A program made the translations under genes and the position numbers. Shown in pieces: positions 1 through 10,125 of a DNA stretch of 64,000 bases. This DNA is from an uncultured Prevotella sp. GTDB lineage: Bacteria > Bacteroidota > Bacteroidia > Bacteroidales > Bacteroidaceae. The DNA lies in assembly GCA_945875635.1 (NCBI GenBank), contig CAMCLD010000001.1, positions 1-64,000 of the forward strand. The letters are read 5' to 3'. Numbering within the stretch: the first letter of the stretch is position 1; every line of letters starts with the position of its first letter. Below the pieces are notes generated by a model. It was not told the DNA's origin. It ran no database searches and saw nothing but the letters and a program-made list of their open reading frames with translations.

Positions 1-2868
1 ATGGAATACAATTTCAGAGACATTGAGAAGAAATGGCAAAAACGATGGGTGGAGAACAAGACCTATCGTGTGACAGAGGACAAGGACAAGGAGAAATTCT
101 ACGTGCTCAACATGTTCCCTTATCCATCGGGAGCAGGACTGCACGTTGGCCATCCTCTCGGATATATTGCCAGCGACATATACGCACGCTACAAGAGACT
201 GCAGGGCTTCAACGTGCTGAACCCTATGGGCTACGATGCCTACGGACTGCCTGCCGAGCAATATGCCATACAGACAGGACAGCATCCGGAGAAGACTACC
301 GTCACAAACATCAACCGCTACCGCGAGCAGCTCGACAAGATAGGCTTCTCATTCGACTGGGACCGTGAGGTACGCACATGCGACCCGACATACTACAAGT
401 GGACGCAATGGGCTTTCCAGAAGATGTTCAACTCCTACTATTGCACATCATGCCAGAAGGCTAAGCCGATAGAGCGACTGATAAACTATTTCGCAGAGAA
501 TGGATCAAAAGACCTGCATGTGGCTCAGAGCGAGGAACTGAACTTCACAGCTGAGGAATGGAACGCCATGAGCGAGAAAGAGCAGCAGCAGGTGTTGATG
601 AACTACCGTATTGCTTACCTTGGCGAGACCATGGTTAACTGGTGTCCAGGACTTGGCACCGTGCTTGCCAACGACGAGGTTGTTGATGGTGTGAGCGAGC
701 GTGGCGGCTTCCCTGTGGTTCAGAAGAAGATGAAACAATGGTGCCTGCGTGTGAGCGCATACTCACAGCGACTTCTCGACGGTCTGGAGACTGTTGAATG
801 GACAGACTCCATCAAAGAGACACAGCGCAACTGGATAGGCCGATCTGAGGGTACGGAGATGCAGTTCCGCATAGATGGTACAGACGAGACTTTCACCATC
901 TTTACCACACGTGCAGATACCATATTTGGTGTGACATTCATGGTCCTTGCTCCCGAGAGCGAACTGGTACAGAAACTTACAACTGAGGGACAGAAGGCTG
1001 AGGTTGACGAATACCTTGCATACGTGAAGAAGCGTACCGAGCTCGACCGTATGAGCGACCGCAAGGTTACGGGTGTCTTCTCAGGCTCGTATGCCATCAA
1101 TCCCTTCACAGGCGACAAGATACCGGTATGGATTTCCGAATATGTTCTTGCCGGATATGGTACGGGTGCCATCATGGCTGTTCCTGCCCACGACTCTCGC
1201 GACTATGCCTTTGCCAAGCATTTCGGCCTGCCTGTCATTCCTCTTATCGAGGGTGCTGACGTGAGCGAGGAGAGCTTCGATGCCAAGGAAGGCACCGTAT
1301 GCAACTCACCTGTGGCAGGCAAGGAGTCGCTCAACGGCTTCTCATTGAATGGCCTGAGCGTAAAGGAGGCTATCGCTGCCACAAAGAAGTTTGTCACCGA
1401 GCACAACCTCGGACGCGTAAAGGTGAACTACCGCCTGCGCGATGCCATATTCTCACGTCAGCGTTACTGGGGAGAGCCGTTCCCAGTGTATTACAAGAAC
1501 GGCATGCCTTACATGATACCTGAGGAGTGTCTGCCTCTTGAACTTCCCGAGATAGACAAGTATGAGCCTACAGAGACTGGCGAACCACCGTTGGGAAGGG
1601 CAAAGGTATGGGCTTGGGACACTAAGGAGAACAAGGTTGTTGACAAGCAGCTCATAGACAACGATACTGTATTCCCATTGGAACTGTTCACCATGCCTGG
1701 CTTTGCAGGTAGCTCCGCATACTACCTGCGATATATGGACCCTAAGGACAACGAGGCTCTCGTGGCTAAGGACATAGACGAATACTGGCAGAACGTTGAC
1801 CTCTACGTAGGTGGAACCGAGCATGCCACTGGTCACCTTATATACTCCCGCTTCTGGAACAAGTTCCTCTTCGACTACGGAGTGAGCTGCAAGGAAGAGC
1901 CATTCCAGAAACTCGTAAACCAGGGTATGATACAGGGCCGCTCCAACTTTGTATATCGCATAAACAGCGACGACCACTCCAAGGCTCCCGTATTCGTGTC
2001 GGCAGGTCTGAAAGACCAGTACGAGACTACTCCAATACACGTTGATGTCAACATCGTGCAGAACGACATTCTCGACATCGATACCTTCAAGGCATGGCGA
2101 CCGGAATACAACAATGCCGAATTTATACTGGAAGACGGAAAGTATGTATGTGGATGGGCTGTTGAGAAAATGTCGAAGTCGATGTTCAACGTCGTCAATC
2201 CCGACATGATAGTAGAGAAATACGGTGCTGACACACTGCGTCTGTACGAGATGTTCCTCGGTCCGGTAGAACAGTCGAAGCCATGGGACACCAACGGCAT
2301 TGACGGCTGTCACCGTTTCTTGCGCAAACTTTGGGCATTGTATTACGATATACGGGACAACGGCAATACAGACTATCTCGCTACAGACGATGAACCTACT
2401 AAGGAAAATCTTAAAAGCTTGCACAAACTTATCAAGAAGGTTAGCCACGACATAGAGCACTTCTCATACAACACATCCATCTCGGCTTTCATGATAGCCG
2501 TTGGAGAACTGGCTCAGCAGAAGTGTCATTCAAAAACCATACTAAACACCCTTAGTGTACTCATAGCACCTTTTGCTCCCCATATTGCAGAAGAACTATG
2601 GCATGCTACTGGTGGTGAAAATAGTGTTTGTGATGCCAAATGGCCAGAATGGAATGAAGAATATCTTGTTGAAAGCGAGATGCAACTAACCATCAGTTTC
2701 AATGGTAAGGCTCGTTTCCAAAAATCCTTCCCTGTTGATGCCACCAATGATGAAGTACAGAAAGCAGCTCTTGCAGACGAGAGAAGTGCCAAGTATCTTG
2801 ATGGCAAGCAGATAGTGAAGGTTATTGTCGTGCCTAAGAAGATTGTAAATGTGGTTATTAAAAGTTGA
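1..2868 (+). CDS. leuS: Leucyl-tRNA synthetase
   Basis: 955-aa ORF with class I aaRS motifs ([15 protein letters not shown] ~HIGH; EKMSKS = KMSKS), YWGEPFP and [16 protein letters not shown]; Bacteroidetes-type insertions. Confidence 0.97.
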   Translation: MEYNFRDIEKKWQKRWVENKTYRVTEDKDKEKFYVLNMFPYPSGAGLHVGHPLGYIASDIYARYKRLQGFNVLNPMGYDAYGLPAEQYAIQTGQHPEKTTVTNINRYREQLDKIGFSFDWDREVRTCDPTYYKWTQWAFQKMFNSYYCTSCQKAKPIERLINYFAENGSKDLHVAQSEELNFTAEEWNAMSEKEQQQVLMNYRIAYLGETMVNWCPGLGTVLANDEVVDGVSERGGFPVVQKKMKQWCLRVSAYSQRLLDGLETVEWTDSIKETQRNWIGRSEGTEMQFRIDGTDETFTIFTTRADTIFGVTFMVLAPESELVQKLTTEGQKAEVDEYLAYVKKRTELDRMSDRKVTGVFSGSYAINPFTGDKIPVWISEYVLAGYGTGAIMAVPAHDSRDYAFAKHFGLPVIPLIEGADVSEESFDAKEGTVCNSPVAGKESLNGFSLNGLSVKEAIAATKKFVTEHNLGRVKVNYRLRDAIFSRQRYWGEPFPVYYKNGMPYMIPEECLPLELPEIDKYEPTETGEPPLGRAKVWAWDTKENKVVDKQLIDNDTVFPLELFTMPGFAGSSAYYLRYMDPKDNEALVAKDIDEYWQNVDLYVGGTEHATGHLIYSRFWNKFLFDYGVSCKEEPFQKLVNQGMIQGRSNFVYRINSDDHSKAPVFVSAGLKDQYETTPIHVDVNIVQNDILDIDTFKAWRPEYNNAEFILEDGKYVCGWAVEKMSKSMFNVVNPDMIVEKYGADTLRLYEMFLGPVEQSKPWDTNGIDGCHRFLRKLWALYYDIRDNGNTDYLATDDEPTKENLKSLHKLIKKVSHDIEHFSYNTSISAFMIAVGELAQQKCHSKTILNTLSVLIAPFAPHIAEELWHATGGENSVCDAKWPEWNEEYLVESEMQLTISFNGKARFQKSFPVDATNDEVQKAALADERSAKYLDGKQIVKVIVVPKKIVNVVIKS

Positions 2869-2869
2869 T

Positions 2870-2994
2870 AAGTTGACGAGTAAACGAGTTGACAAGTTGA
2901 TACTCTTATTGCTCAAGTTTGACTATAAAAACTAATAACTCGTTTTTTCGCAAGCTCAAGGGAACTCCTTGTCAATTCGTTTACTTGTCAACTT
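2870..2994. repeat. Dispersed intergenic inverted-repeat element, copy R1
   Basis: Arms 2870-2896 (aagttgacgagtaaacgagttgacaag) and 2968-2994 (cttgtcaattcgtttacttgtcaactt) are complementary at 25 of 27 positions; interior shares tactctt...cgttttttcgcaa(a)gctcaagg(g/a)aactcct with copy R2. Confidence 0.85.
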
Positions 2995-3008
2995 AAAAAT
3001 AAACAAGT

Positions 3009-3971
3009 ATGACCAAGCAAGAAATAATATACGAAATAAAGGATTACTTCTACATAACGTTAGGACTGCTCCTTTATACCTTCGGTTTCACAGTCTTCCT
3101 TCTACCTTACGAGATTGTGACCGGAGGTGTAGCAGGTCTTGGTGCCATCATTTTCTACACCTCAGATTTTCCAGTTCAATATACGTTCTTCATAGTCAAC
3201 GCAGTACTTATTGTTGCAGCATTGAAAATACTTGGACTTAAATTTCTGATGAAGACTATCTATGCCACCTTCATGCTGACGCTATTTTTAGAGATAGCGC
3301 AGGACATGGCAACGGCACAGAATGGCTCCTTCTACAAACTGCTCGGTGAGGGAAATGATTTCATGTCATTGGTCATAGGATGTATGCTAACTGGTACCGC
3401 CCTTGCCATTGTTTTCCTAAATAACGGCAGCACAGGAGGAACAGACATTGTTGCAGCTGTGGTTAACAAATTCCACAACATATCAATTGGAAAAGCACTT
3501 ATAATGGTTGACCTCTGTATTATTGGCAGCTGTCTTTTTATTGATAAATTCGGAGCCATAGACATAAGATGCAAAAAGGTTATCTTCGGTTTGTGTACAA
3601 TGGTCATAGAATGTCTGATGCTCGACTATGTGATGTACTGGCAGAGACAGTCTGTGCAGTTTCTTATTTTCTCAAAGAAATATCAGGAAATAGCCTTTAA
3701 TATTGCACGTTATACCGACCACACCATGACTATCCTTGATGGTCATGGTTACTGGACAGGAAAGCCGACAAAGGTCATTTGTCTGCTGGCTAAAAAGAGC
3801 GAGAGTCTGAAAATATTCCGTCTCATAAAGCAGATAGACCCTAACGCCTTCGTAAGTCAAAGCTCGGTAATAGGTGTATATGGCGAAGGTTTCGACGAGA
3901 TGAAAGTGAAAATCAAGACAACAGACAAAAACATAAATAAGCAGAACACCCCGAATATTCAGAACACATAG
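3009..3971 (+). CDS. YitT family membrane protein (DUF2179-type C-terminus)
   Basis: Multiple TM segments; motifs GGVAGLGAI, NNGSTGGTDIVAAVVNK; C-terminal QSSVIGVYGEGFD. Confidence 0.85.
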   Translation: MTKQEIIYEIKDYFYITLGLLLYTFGFTVFLLPYEIVTGGVAGLGAIIFYTSDFPVQYTFFIVNAVLIVAALKILGLKFLMKTIYATFMLTLFLEIAQDMATAQNGSFYKLLGEGNDFMSLVIGCMLTGTALAIVFLNNGSTGGTDIVAAVVNKFHNISIGKALIMVDLCIIGSCLFIDKFGAIDIRCKKVIFGLCTMVIECLMLDYVMYWQRQSVQFLIFSKKYQEIAFNIARYTDHTMTILDGHGYWTGKPTKVICLLAKKSESLKIFRLIKQIDPNAFVSQSSVIGVYGEGFDEMKVKIKTTDKNINKQNTPNIQNT

Positions 3972-3985
3972 AAAAAACATCGACT

Positions 3986-4597
3986 ATGAGACTTATCCTT
4001 GCCACCAATAACTCACATAAGCTATCAGAAATAAAAGACATCCTTGGAGAAGATTTTGATATTCTTTCACTGAAGGATGTAGGCATCAATACCGACATAG
4101 ATGAAAATGGAGAGACCCTCTTGGAGAATTCCAGAATCAAGGCTATGTCTGTATCTTCAATACTTGAAAAAAACAACTATCCTTATCCTTTCATCGTGAT
4201 TGCCGATGATACTGGTCTGCTTGTCGACGAACTAAATGGTGAGCCAGGAATATACTCTGCCCGATATGCCGGAGGAGAAGGACACGACAGTGAGGCAAAC
4301 ATGAGACTCCTGTTACACAAACTTGATGGTAAAGAAAACAGAAAGGCTCACTTCAGCACTTTTATCACATACATAGAAAAGAAAGATGCCTACACTACAT
4401 ATATGAAATATTTTGAAGGTAGGATAGACGGCACCATCCTCAAAGAGAAACATGGCACTGAAGGTTTCGGCTACGACCCTATTTTCAAGCCAGACGGTTA
4501 CGACAAGTCATTCGCTGAACTGGGTCTGGAGATAAAGAACAATATATCACATAGGGCAAGGGCTATACAGCAGCTTGCCGATTTCATTAATAAATGA
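3986..4597 (+). CDS. rdgB: Non-canonical purine NTP pyrophosphatase (RdgB/HAM1)
   Basis: ATNNSHKLSEIK, ADDTGLLVDELNGEPGIYSARYAG, GTEGFGYDPIF. Confidence 0.95.
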   Translation: MRLILATNNSHKLSEIKDILGEDFDILSLKDVGINTDIDENGETLLENSRIKAMSVSSILEKNNYPYPFIVIADDTGLLVDELNGEPGIYSARYAGGEGHDSEANMRLLLHKLDGKENRKAHFSTFITYIEKKDAYTTYMKYFEGRIDGTILKEKHGTEGFGYDPIFKPDGYDKSFAELGLEIKNNISHRARAIQQLADFINK

Positions 4598-5487
4598 CAA
4601 AAAGCATATCGGTCCTGATACCATGCTATAACAGCAAATGCAAGGGTCTGGTCGCAACCTTGCAAAGACAGCTGAACAAGGAATATGAAACCGACAACAT
4701 ATTCCAATATGAAATTATAGTGGCTGACGATGGGTCTGACCGTAATGACGTCATTGAATACAACAGGCAAATAAACATGCTGCCACATTGCAGGTATGTC
4801 ATTAGGGGAAAGAATGTGGGACGTGCAGCCATACGCAATTTCCTTACCAAGGAAGCTGCATACGACAACCTGCTCTTCCTTGACTGCGATATTACAGTAG
4901 CCAATGACCTTTTTATAAGAAACTACATAACCGCTGAATCCAACGTCGTTGTAGGTGGTCTTGAGATTGGAGGCGACAGCACACTGCTCTGCAACAACAT
5001 AAGGTACTTATACGAGAAAGCCTCGGAAAAGGCACATAACGCCTGTAACAGAGCCAAGGCGGAACACAAGGAATTCCGCACCACAAATTTCATGATAAGC
5101 AGACAGCTTGCAAAACAATTCCCTTTCAACGAAAATATCAAATGGTATGGCTACGAAGACGTTATGATGGGAAAAGAACTGGCAGCTGAAAACGTACACA
5201 TAGAGCATATCGACAATCCTGTCATACTTGATGACTATGAGGATAATGCAACCTTCATGGCAAAGACTGAAGAGGCCATGCACACCCTCAAGGAGTTTGA
5301 AGACGAACTGAAAGAATACTCTACCCTACTCCATTATTATGACATTTTTAGGAAATATCATCTCACACCAATCCTTTATGCCATATATATAACATTTGGC
5401 AATGTCATAAAAAACAATCTTACAGGCAATAAACCAAAACTAATTCTGTTTAATATATATAAACTATTATACTTTGGGACACTTTAA
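4594..5487 (+). CDS. Glycosyltransferase family 2
   Basis: SVLIPCYNS, IIVADDGSD, NVGRAAIRNF, LFLDCDI; start overlaps rdgB stop. Confidence 0.85.
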   Translation: MTKSISVLIPCYNSKCKGLVATLQRQLNKEYETDNIFQYEIIVADDGSDRNDVIEYNRQINMLPHCRYVIRGKNVGRAAIRNFLTKEAAYDNLLFLDCDITVANDLFIRNYITAESNVVVGGLEIGGDSTLLCNNIRYLYEKASEKAHNACNRAKAEHKEFRTTNFMISRQLAKQFPFNENIKWYGYEDVMMGKELAAENVHIEHIDNPVILDDYEDNATFMAKTEEAMHTLKEFEDELKEYSTLLHYYDIFRKYHLTPILYAIYITFGNVIKNNLTGNKPKLILFNIYKLLYFGTL

Positions 5488-5510
5488 ACCCTTTAAACCA
5501 TTAAGGTAAT

Positions 5511-7628
5511 ATGAGAAAACTTATCCTATACATCATGCTATGTCTCTCCATTCCTGTAAATGCAGCTGTTGGAGATTGGAACGCATATCTTGCATATAGT
5601 AACATAACCGACATTGAACCTGCTGGAAAGATGGTGTATGTTCTCAGCAGTAATTCACTCTTCTCATACAATGTAGATGACAAAAGCGTTACCGCATACA
5701 ACAAAACCAATTATCTTAACGACACTGACATATCTTTCATTGTCTGGAACAATAATGTCAAAAGACTTCTAATTATATATAGCAATTATAATTTCGACAT
5801 CCTTGACAATAACGGGGACATTACAAATATCTGTGACTACTACAACAAGTCAATGACAGAAGACAAGAACATAAACAATATCACCATCAATGGCAACTAC
5901 GCTTATATAAGCACTGGATTCGGAATAATAAAACTGAATATGAAAGACTGCGAAATAAGCGACTCATACAACCTGAAGACCAATGTCGCTGACTGTGCCA
6001 TAATAGGTAATACCATATATGCAAAAACAGCAGATGGAATCCTCGCAGGGAAAACAACTGACAACCTATTGGATAAAGGAAACTGGAGCTATACTTCAGA
6101 CAACGTATCGTTCAGTGACAGCAACGATATTACGACAAGTACAGCCAATGGATATAAAGAATACATAGCATATGATAATTCAAACAATTGCTACTGGAGC
6201 AACCAAAAAGATGGTAAACTGCAATGTTACAAATTAGATAATGACAACAACAAAACAATCATAGCCACCGACATCTGTCCTGATGGTCCTAAATACAATC
6301 ATTTCTGGAACATGAAATTCAAATACGACAGACTATATTCTGTTGGTGGAGCTTTCGAAGCAGGAGAAATAGAAACTTACCGACCTGGATGTGTTCAAGT
6401 GCTCGACAAAGGTGAATGGCAAATATATGAAGACAACCTGAAGGCAAAAACAGGTGTGGAATATGTTGACCTTAACAGCATCGATGTTGACCCTTTGGAC
6501 AAGGAACATGTATTTGCAGGTGGAAGAACAGGACTATATGAATTTAAAAACGGACTTTTCATAAACCACTACTCCAATGAAAACAGTATCATTGAGTCGC
6601 CATTCAACTCTAAAGAATATGACATTGTAAACGGACTGTGTTTCGACAATACAGGAAACCTCTGGTTGCTCAATTCACTTGTAGATAACAAATCCATCAT
6701 TAAATACACATCCGACAAAAAGTGGGAAAGCTACAATAAGTCAGCTACAAAACATAGTGACAATTCGCCTATGCAATCGCTGAAAAGCACCATCTTCGAC
6801 AGCGACTACAATCTTATGTGGTTCATCAACAGCCATTATCTTGAACTTGCTATATTCTGCTATCAGCCATCAACCGATGCAATTATAAAATACAACACTT
6901 TCATAAATGAAGATGGCTTAACAATATCTCTTTCCGACATTGATTGTCTGGCAGAAGACAAGGATGGAAATATTTGGATTGGAAGTACAGCCGGACCATT
7001 TGTGTTGGAGAAGGAAAATATAGGCGAAGACCCATCTAATGTTGTATTCAACCAAATAAAGATTCCACGCAACGATGGTACTAACCTTGCCGACTATCTC
7101 CTTTCTGGTGTCAATATAAAATGCATAGCCATTGACGGTGGTGGAAGAAAATGGATTGGAACAGACAAGCAAGGCGTGTATTTAATTAGTCGCGACAACA
7201 TGACAGAGGAGCTTCATTTCACCAAGGAAAACAGCATGTTATTGTCAAACACCATAGAAAGCATTGCCGTAGATGGTGCTACAGGAGAGGTATTCATAGG
7301 AACAGACAAAGGATTATGCTCTTTTATGAGCGATGGCACAGACCCTTCCATGGATATATCAAAGGATAATGTATATGCATACCCAAATCCTGTAAAACCA
7401 TATTACAATGGTCTTGTAACTGTTAAAGGTCTTACTTACAATTCAGACGTAAAGGTAGTTACTACAAACGGTGTACTTGTAGCTCAGGGCAGAAGCAATG
7501 GTGGAACATTTACATGGGATTGCAACGACCTTAACGGTAAGCGTGTTGCAAGTGGAGTATATATGATTATAGCAGCCACTGAAAACGGAGGCAAGGGCTG
7601 CGTGTGCAAGATTGCAATTGTAAATTGA
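5511..7628 (+). CDS. porZ: PorZ-like protein: two beta-propeller region with C-terminal sorting domain (type IX secretion)
   Basis: Signal peptide, propeller-type repeats (DKDGNIWIGSTAGPF, GGRKWIGTDKQGVYLI, EVFIGTDKGLCSF) and T9SS-type C-terminal domain (VYAYPNPVKPYYNGLVTVKGL...SGVYMII). Confidence 0.75.
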   Translation: MRKLILYIMLCLSIPVNAAVGDWNAYLAYSNITDIEPAGKMVYVLSSNSLFSYNVDDKSVTAYNKTNYLNDTDISFIVWNNNVKRLLIIYSNYNFDILDNNGDITNICDYYNKSMTEDKNINNITINGNYAYISTGFGIIKLNMKDCEISDSYNLKTNVADCAIIGNTIYAKTADGILAGKTTDNLLDKGNWSYTSDNVSFSDSNDITTSTANGYKEYIAYDNSNNCYWSNQKDGKLQCYKLDNDNNKTIIATDICPDGPKYNHFWNMKFKYDRLYSVGGAFEAGEIETYRPGCVQVLDKGEWQIYEDNLKAKTGVEYVDLNSIDVDPLDKEHVFAGGRTGLYEFKNGLFINHYSNENSIIESPFNSKEYDIVNGLCFDNTGNLWLLNSLVDNKSIIKYTSDKKWESYNKSATKHSDNSPMQSLKSTIFDSDYNLMWFINSHYLELAIFCYQPSTDAIIKYNTFINEDGLTISLSDIDCLAEDKDGNIWIGSTAGPFVLEKENIGEDPSNVVFNQIKIPRNDGTNLADYLLSGVNIKCIAIDGGGRKWIGTDKQGVYLISRDNMTEELHFTKENSMLLSNTIESIAVDGATGEVFIGTDKGLCSFMSDGTDPSMDISKDNVYAYPNPVKPYYNGLVTVKGLTYNSDVKVVTTNGVLVAQGRSNGGTFTWDCNDLNGKRVASGVYMIIAATENGGKGCVCKIAIVN

Positions 7629-7629
7629 C

Positions 7630-7805
7630 TTAAGTTTCGCATGTCTTCGACATGCTGTAAATTAACAAGTTGACAAGTCAACAAGTTGCTACTCTTCTTT
7701 TTTGAATTTGTCAATGACCAGAACAATAATTACTTGTTGACTTGTCAACTTGTTTTTTCGCAAAGCTCAAGGAAACTCCTATGAGCAAGTTTTAATTTGC
7801 GAAAG
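7630..7805. repeat. Dispersed intergenic inverted-repeat element, copy R2 (most complete)
   Basis: Perfect 23-bp inverted repeat: 7664-7686 aacaagttgacaagtcaacaagt and 7732-7754 acttgttgacttgtcaacttgtt, 45-nt loop; flanking gcatgtc-ttc-gacatgc hairpin and ttttttcgcaaagctcaaggaaactcct tail. Confidence 0.9.
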
Positions 7806-7837
7806 TTTAATAAATTGATAATTACTATATTTGCTTT

Positions 7838-9061
7838 ATGGTTAATACTATTAAACATCTTTCAAAGATATTAATACTCATGGTAGCAGCTTTCTCCATA
7901 CTGCTGCTATTGAGTGGTATGATTCCAAGAGAGTTTATTAAGAAAAATGCCATTTCATCTGCAAAGACATTGGAGAAAGAAGGACTTAAACACAGAATAG
8001 GTGGCGTCTTCTTTTTTAGACTCGACAATTTCACAGATGCTTTAATGATAAACATAGCCCTCAGTATTGATGAAAAAGAAGCTATCAGAAGTGTGACGGA
8101 AAACAATTTCTATTTGCGAGAAAATCATTCGTCTATCACGCAAGGTATTGAAGACGTAGGAAATTCTGACTTCACACATCAGAAAAGAATATATGCTCGT
8201 TATTGGCATGGCTATCTTCTCTTTCTGCGACCACTTCTTACGTTTACCGACTATAATGGCATAAGAATAATAAATTATGTCTTGCTTTCCATGATGCTTG
8301 GCGGAATAATATGGATGAGTATTAGGCAAAGGAAAACATATACATTGACAGCTTTTATCCTTTCACTTATATTCATTAACTTCTGGATGGTTCCATTGTC
8401 CATGCAGTTTTCCAACACATTCTATACTGCATTTGCAGCAACGCTATACATTCTATTCTCGAAAATCAATCCTTACGACAGAAGAAATATTTCGACATTG
8501 TTTCTCCTTGTTGGAGGATTCACAAGTTTTACAGACCTCTTAACTACTCCTCTTGTGACACTCTGCATACCATTATTGTTTCTCATCAACAATAATTCAA
8601 GACAAGACAATGTGTTTAAGATCTTGATGGTTTGCTCTTTATCATGGCTTATTGGCTATGCTGGAATATGGATAATGAAATGGATTTTGGCATATATATT
8701 AATAGGATATGACATAGACAATGCTATTCATCAGGTAGCTGTACGCACATCCACTACGTATGGTGATTTTGACATGTCTTTCATGGGAATAGCGCGTTTC
8801 CTCTTTGCCAGGACAAAACTGCTGATAACTATTGCAGCATGTCTGGCAATATTCTTATTACTGAATATATGGATGTACATAAAAAATAAGATTGCCTTCA
8901 AGAGAGACTATTACTTGCTTTTAATAGCATTGTTGCCGGTAGTATGGTTTATCCTGATTAGAAATCATTCTGTCATACATTGCTGGTTTGTATGGAGACT
9001 GGCTGTCATATCAGTATTTGCCTACTCACTTTTTCTTTTACGTATAACAAGAAGTTCATAA
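7838..9061 (+). CDS. Uncharacterised polytopic membrane protein
   Basis: 407-aa ORF with many hydrophobic segments; no family recognised. Confidence 0.7.
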   Translation: MVNTIKHLSKILILMVAAFSILLLLSGMIPREFIKKNAISSAKTLEKEGLKHRIGGVFFFRLDNFTDALMINIALSIDEKEAIRSVTENNFYLRENHSSITQGIEDVGNSDFTHQKRIYARYWHGYLLFLRPLLTFTDYNGIRIINYVLLSMMLGGIIWMSIRQRKTYTLTAFILSLIFINFWMVPLSMQFSNTFYTAFAATLYILFSKINPYDRRNISTLFLLVGGFTSFTDLLTTPLVTLCIPLLFLINNNSRQDNVFKILMVCSLSWLIGYAGIWIMKWILAYILIGYDIDNAIHQVAVRTSTTYGDFDMSFMGIARFLFARTKLLITIAACLAIFLLLNIWMYIKNKIAFKRDYYLLLIALLPVVWFILIRNHSVIHCWFVWRLAVISVFAYSLFLLRITRSS

Positions 9062-9945
9062 AGCTGTCTGTGTTTCTTAGTCATAACCTCGAGAATAACT
9101 CCACTAATGAACAACAATATTGCAAGAAGCATTACAAAACAGCACACTATTAGGGTTGGAAAACGTGGTACAAGTCCCGTATGCCAGTACTCTATTATTA
9201 CAGGCAACATGAAAAGAACTGCTATCACACCGAGAACCACACTGATGGATGTGAAGAATATATATGGTTTATAGTCTCTGAACAGTTGGAATACTGTTTT
9301 CACTACTTTGTAACCATCACTTATTGTGTTAAGTTTTGAAAAACTTCCTTCTGGACGCCTACGATAATCAATAGGAATTTCTTTTATAATATAGTTCTTG
9401 TCAAGGGCATGAATTGTCATTTCAGTCTCTATTTCAAAACCATTAGCCAATATAGGAATATTCTTTACAAACATTCTGCTGAAAGCCCTGTAACCAGTCA
9501 TTATGTCTTTTACATCACTGTTGAAAATGTTGTTTATGAGACTTCTAACAAACCTATTGCCGAAATTGTGGAATCTTCTGTCATTCTCAATAAAATATGT
9601 TGCTGACAGTCTGTCGCCTATAACCATGTCAACACCTTCTTCCATGACGGCAGAACACATCTCTTTAGCTTTGTCAGCTGGATAAGTATCATCACCATCT
9701 ATCATTATATAACATTCAGCATCTATATCCCTGAACATAGTCCTCACTACATTACCTTTTCCCTGTCTGTATTCTTTTCTCACAACCGCACCATGTTCCT
9801 CTGCTACGTCAGAGGTTTTGTCAGTTGAATTATTGTCATAGACATATACAACAGCTTCTGGCAAAGCAGTCTTGAAGTCATCTATTACTTTACCTATTGT
9901 TTTTTCTTCGTTGTAACATGGTATGAGAACAGCTATCTTGTCCAT
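9022..9945 (-). CDS. Glycosyltransferase family 2 (polyprenol/dolichol-phosphate sugar transferase-like) with C-terminal TM segments
   Basis: AVLIPCYNEEKTIGKVI, VYDNNSTDKT, MIDGDDTYPAD, MTGYRAFSRMFV; two C-terminal TM segments. Confidence 0.88.
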   Translation of the reverse strand: MDKIAVLIPCYNEEKTIGKVIDDFKTALPEAVVYVYDNNSTDKTSDVAEEHGAVVRKEYRQGKGNVVRTMFRDIDAECYIMIDGDDTYPADKAKEMCSAVMEEGVDMVIGDRLSATYFIENDRRFHNFGNRFVRSLINNIFNSDVKDIMTGYRAFSRMFVKNIPILANGFEIETEMTIHALDKNYIIKEIPIDYRRRPEGSFSKLNTISDGYKVVKTVFQLFRDYKPYIFFTSISVVLGVIAVLFMLPVIIEYWHTGLVPRFPTLIVCCFVMLLAILLFISGVILEVMTKKHRQLYELLVIRKRKSE

Positions 9946-10064
9946 AAGTTTTTTAATTTTTCAACAAAGGCAAATTTACACATTATTTTTTAAACAATGA
10001 CTATAATTAGTATTTTTATAGAAGCTTTTATTGTCATCCTAACAATTATTTTTGATAATAATTG

Positions 10065-10072
10065 TATTTTTG
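10065..10072 (+). promoter_or_regulatory. Bacteroidetes-type -7 element (TATTTTTG)
   Basis: TAnnTTTG match ~54 nt upstream of ATG 10126; supports 10126 as the true start of the acyltransferase. Confidence 0.45.
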
Positions 10073-10125
10073 CAAAATATAAAAACAAAGATCATTCAAG
10101 TTTAGTAAGTAAGGGAACGTATAAT

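Noticed and set aside
1453-2460. 335-aa minus-strand ORF opposite leuS
   Set aside because: Lies wholly antisense to an unambiguous leuS; no recognisable domain; typical shadow ORF.
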